NCBI GenBank assembly: GCA_002724895.1
Contig: PBQB01000021.1
Coordinates: forward strand, 14,389 to 23,393
Reading direction: 5' to 3'
DNA from: Flavobacteriales bacterium
Lineage (GTDB): Bacteria > Bacteroidota > Bacteroidia > Flavobacteriales > BACL11
DNA length: 9,005 bases
The notes beneath the pieces are model-generated. The model saw only the letters and a list, made by a program, of their open reading frames with translations. It was not told the origin of the DNA and made no database searches. The first letter of the stretch is position 1. Every line of letters starts with the position of its first letter. The position numbers and the translations under genes are program-made. Below, one piece after another: positions 7,145 to 9,005 of this stretch.

Positions 7145-7888
7145 ATGAAATACATAAACTATCTTTTCAGCACTATATGGAGATTGTGGTTTTTTATTGT
7201 TTTCCTTTTTACTTTTTTTAGTTTTTTACCATTACTCTTCATTTTCACAGGGTTATATAAAAAAGAAGAAACAGTTTGCTATATAGCAAGATATTGGTCG
7301 AAAATTATTTTATTCACATCTTTTATTTATCCAAAAATTGAATGGGAGGAAAAAATTAATCTAAATCAGCCTTATATTATTTGTGCTAATCATGCTTCAT
7401 CATTGGATATCCCTTTTATCCTATCAATAATTAATTTACCAATACAATTCATTGGAAAAGTTGAACTAAGTAAAATACCATTATTTGGTTATTTTTTTAA
7501 ACATAATTCTGTAATAGTAAATAGAAAAAATAAAAAAGACGGATATAATGCATTTCTTAATGCTAATAAAAAACTCCAAAAAAATATTAGTATTTGTATT
7601 TTTCCTGAAGGAGGTATTCCGCCAAAAAATATTTTTCTTAAAAATTTTAAAAACGGGGCATTTAAGTTAGCTTCAGAAAATAATATTAAAATAATTCCTG
7701 TTACAATGCCTGATAACAAATTAATGTTTCCTCAAACATATTATGATGGATACCCTGGAAGAGCTAGGATTAAAGTTCACAAACACATTGATCCTACACG
7801 AATTAAAAAAAATACGCCCGACAATATGAAAGAACTTGTTTATAATATTATATTTGATCAATTAAAAAAATATGAAAGTAACAAATAA
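7145..7888 (+). CDS. plsC: 1-acyl-glycerol-3-phosphate acyltransferase-like (PlsC/LPLAT family)
   Basis: This 247-residue membrane acyltransferase of the LPLAT/PlsC family would add the second acyl chain to lysophosphatidic acid, or act on a related lysolipid. An N-terminal hydrophobic segment (about 13-36) anchors it in the inner membrane. Motif I is NHASSLD (H83 and D88, the HX4D catalytic pair). Motif II is in the region FGYFFKHNSVIVNR (114-127). Motif III is FPEGG (153-157), with Gly in place of the more usual Thr. Motif IV is IIPVTM (183-188). I chose the ATG at 7145 rather than the longer open frame from 7061. The extra 28 residues would overlap trpS, would precede the candidate promoter, and would fall outside the usual family N-terminus. 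It overlaps gatC by 17 bp and is probably cotranscribed with it. Lysolipid specificity beyond the family is not certain. Confidence 0.92.
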   Translation: MKYINYLFSTIWRLWFFIVFLFTFFSFLPLLFIFTGLYKKEETVCYIARYWSKIILFTSFIYPKIEWEEKINLNQPYIICANHASSLDIPFILSIINLPIQFIGKVELSKIPLFGYFFKHNSVIVNRKNKKDGYNAFLNANKKLQKNISICIFPEGGIPPKNIFLKNFKNGAFKLASENNIKIIPVTMPDNKLMFPQTYYDGYPGRARIKVHKHIDPTRIKKNTPDNMKELVYNIIFDQLKKYESNK

Positions 7889-8162
7889 ACTCATTTCAGA
7901 TTTAGCAGAACTTGCCAAGTTAAGATTTAACAAATCAGAGAATGAAAAAATGAAATCTGATTTTAAAAATATGTTAGGTTTTATTAATAAGCTCTCCGAA
8001 GTAAATACAAAAGATATTGAACCATTGATTTATTTAAGTGATGAAATAAACTCGTTAAGAGAAGATAATATATCTATTAAATTATCAAAAGAAATGGCTC
8101 TGAAAAATTCAACATCAAGTAACTCTGATTATTTTACTATACCAAAAGTTCTAAAAAAATAG
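7872..8162 (+). CDS. gatC: Asp/Glu-tRNA amidotransferase subunit C
   Basis: This 96-residue GatC is the small subunit of the GatCAB complex, which converts Glu-tRNA(Gln) to Gln-tRNA(Gln) and/or Asp-tRNA(Asn) to Asn-tRNA(Asn) in the cytoplasm. GatC wraps around and stabilises the GatA-GatB interface. The protein shows the family pattern throughout: LAELAKLRF near the N-terminus (11-19), a helical segment ending LGFINKLSEVNT, the DIEPLIY turn (48-54), SLREDN (61-66) and the C-terminal YFTIPKVL (87-94). Length is normal. The ATG at 7872 lies inside the end of the acyltransferase gene, giving a 17-bp overlap in another frame and implying coupled translation. gatA and gatB are not in this window; separation from gatC is common in bacteria. 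Confidence 0.96.
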   Translation: MKVTNKLISDLAELAKLRFNKSENEKMKSDFKNMLGFINKLSEVNTKDIEPLIYLSDEINSLREDNISIKLSKEMALKNSTSSNSDYFTIPKVLKK

Positions 8163-8170
8163 TCTAAATA

Positions 8171-8215
8171 AACTTGTTAAGTTAAATAAGATTACAAAAG
8201 CTTTTTATTTTTACT
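8171..8215. terminator. Weak possible terminator between gatC and the convergent LD-carboxypeptidase
   Basis: The 100-bp convergent gap (8163-8262) holds a 5-bp inverted repeat AACTT-GTT-AAGTT (8171-8183) and an AAAAGCTTTT palindrome (8196-8205) running into a T-rich stretch on the plus strand. Both stems are short and AT-rich, so an intrinsic terminator is only possible. I see nothing else in the gap. Confidence 0.22.
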
Positions 8216-8262
8216 AATTGTTTCGATTTATATTATTTAGAAATCTATCTTGAAAACACATA

Positions 8263-9005
8263 TTAATGATTTATATTTTGTTTGACAATAGTATTACTTT
8301 TTGAAACCTCAAAAGTCGTCTCAACACCTAAAATTAATGCCATATTATTATTAATATGTCCTGATGGAAAGTCAAAACATATTGGAAAATCATAATCTTT
8401 TGTATAATGAGAAATGATTTCAATTGCATTTTGTTCGTATGGAACAATATTATCATTCATATCTTTCATGCCACCAACAATTAATCCTTTTAAATTTTTA
8501 AATTTATTATTTCTTTTTATATTAATAATCATCCTGTCTATGTGATATAAATATTCATCCAAATCTTCAATAAATAATATTTTATTTTTTGTATCAATAT
8601 CAGAGCTAGACCCTAACAAACTATAAATTATTGATAAATTCCCTCCAACAAGTTCTGCCTTAGCTTGCCCACACCTATTAAATTTATTTGAAGATATTTT
8701 AAAAGAATTACCTTGACAAAAAAGAGTGTTGTATAAACTTTGCAATGATTTTCTTGTATTGCTATGAAAATTAATGGGCATTGTTGCATGAATACTTGAA
8801 ACTCTAAGATTGTTTAAATGTGAATGTAAAACTGTAACGTCACTATAACCAACAATCCATTTCGGACTATTCTTGAAATTGTTAAAATTTATATTATCAA
8901 TTATTTGGACTGTTCCATAACCTCCTCTAGCACATAAAATTAATCTAATTGAAGAGTCATCTAACATATTTTGCAAATCCTCTTTCCTTTGTTGTTTTGT
9001 TCCAG
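8263..9005 (-). CDS. ldcA: LD-carboxypeptidase (S66 family), N-terminal part beyond window
   Basis: This gene runs off the right edge, and about 247 C-terminal residues are visible. Family S66 serine peptidases remove the terminal D-Ala from murein tetrapeptides at an L,D bond, normally during peptidoglycan recycling in the cytoplasm. The nucleophile region CARGGYGT and GYSDVT is present, with the catalytic Ser codon at 8844-8842. The catalytic Glu is in FIEDLDE (codon 8568-8566) and the catalytic His in PSGHINN (codon 8358-8356), so the Ser-Glu-His triad is complete. The frame stays open to base 9005. The residues at the edge (GTKQQRKEDLQNMLDD) match the family's conserved segment before CARGGYG, so a TTG at 8976 is internal and not the start. 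Members of the family can also be microcin-C immunity proteins (MccF), but nothing here suggests that. Confidence 0.94.
   Translation of the reverse strand, partial: GTKQQRKEDLQNMLDDSSIRLILCARGGYGTVQIIDNINFNNFKNSPKWIVGYSDVTVLHSHLNNLRVSSIHATMPINFHSNTRKSLQSLYNTLFCQGNSFKISSNKFNRCGQAKAELVGGNLSIIYSLLGSSSDIDTKNKILFIEDLDEYLYHIDRMIINIKRNNKFKNLKGLIVGGMKDMNDNIVPYEQNAIEIISHYTKDYDFPICFDFPSGHINNNMALILGVETTFEVSKSNTIVKQNINH

Noticed and set aside
7489..7719. Minus-strand open frame of 76 codons
   Set aside because: It is antisense to acyltransferase motifs II-IV; its hydrophobic look follows from reading A/T-rich DNA in reverse.
8225..8277. Direct repeat GATTTATATT (8225-8234 and 8268-8277)
   Set aside because: Ten A/T-rich bases repeated once are expected by chance at this composition, and one copy lies in coding sequence.
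8974..8976. TTG as start codon of the LD-carboxypeptidase
   Set aside because: The frame stays open to the window edge and encodes conserved family residues upstream, so the gene is truncated by the window, not started there.

Overview
This is a very AT-rich (around 30% G+C by eye), gene-dense chromosomal window, most likely from a marine or otherwise small-genome member of the Bacteroidota (Flavobacteriales-like). Three things support this. Gene starts have AT-rich leaders with no Shine-Dalgarno sequence. Two intergenic regions carry elements resembling the Bacteroidota sigma-ABfr promoter (TTTG ... TAnnTTTG). The exported tandem amidohydrolases and the style of the GatC, LysoPL acyltransferase and HflX proteins are typical of that group. 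There are no mobile elements, RNA genes, CRISPR arrays or stretches longer than 300 bases without a gene.

Layout, left to right. (1) The C-terminal end of an export-type ABC transporter ATPase (+) runs in from the left edge. (2) It meets a minus-strand pair head-on, a small four-helix membrane protein of unknown function followed by the GTPase hflX; the stop codons of hflX and the ABC gene interlock. (3) A 64-bp divergent intergenic region carries candidate back-to-back promoters. (4) A plus-strand operon of two exported amidohydrolase-family proteins follows, 999 and 422 residues, joined by an ATGA start/stop overlap. (5) trpS (-) converges on that operon with only 7 bp between. (6) A 41-bp divergent region separates trpS from a plus-strand plsC-like acyltransferase and gatC, which overlap by 17 bp. 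(7) An S66-family LD-carboxypeptidase (-) runs off the right edge.

Most of the window is housekeeping: ribosome-associated GTPase, tryptophanyl-tRNA synthetase, amidotransferase subunit, phospholipid synthesis and peptidoglycan recycling. The unusual part is the amidohydrolase pair. It contains three related amidohydrolase modules, and only the C-terminal module of the first protein keeps the metal-binding HxH motif. In the other two modules these histidines are replaced (Y/N and N/T), so they look like non-catalytic partners in an exported complex. I see no convincing new defence or mobile system here; the amidohydrolase pair is the best candidate for undescribed biology.
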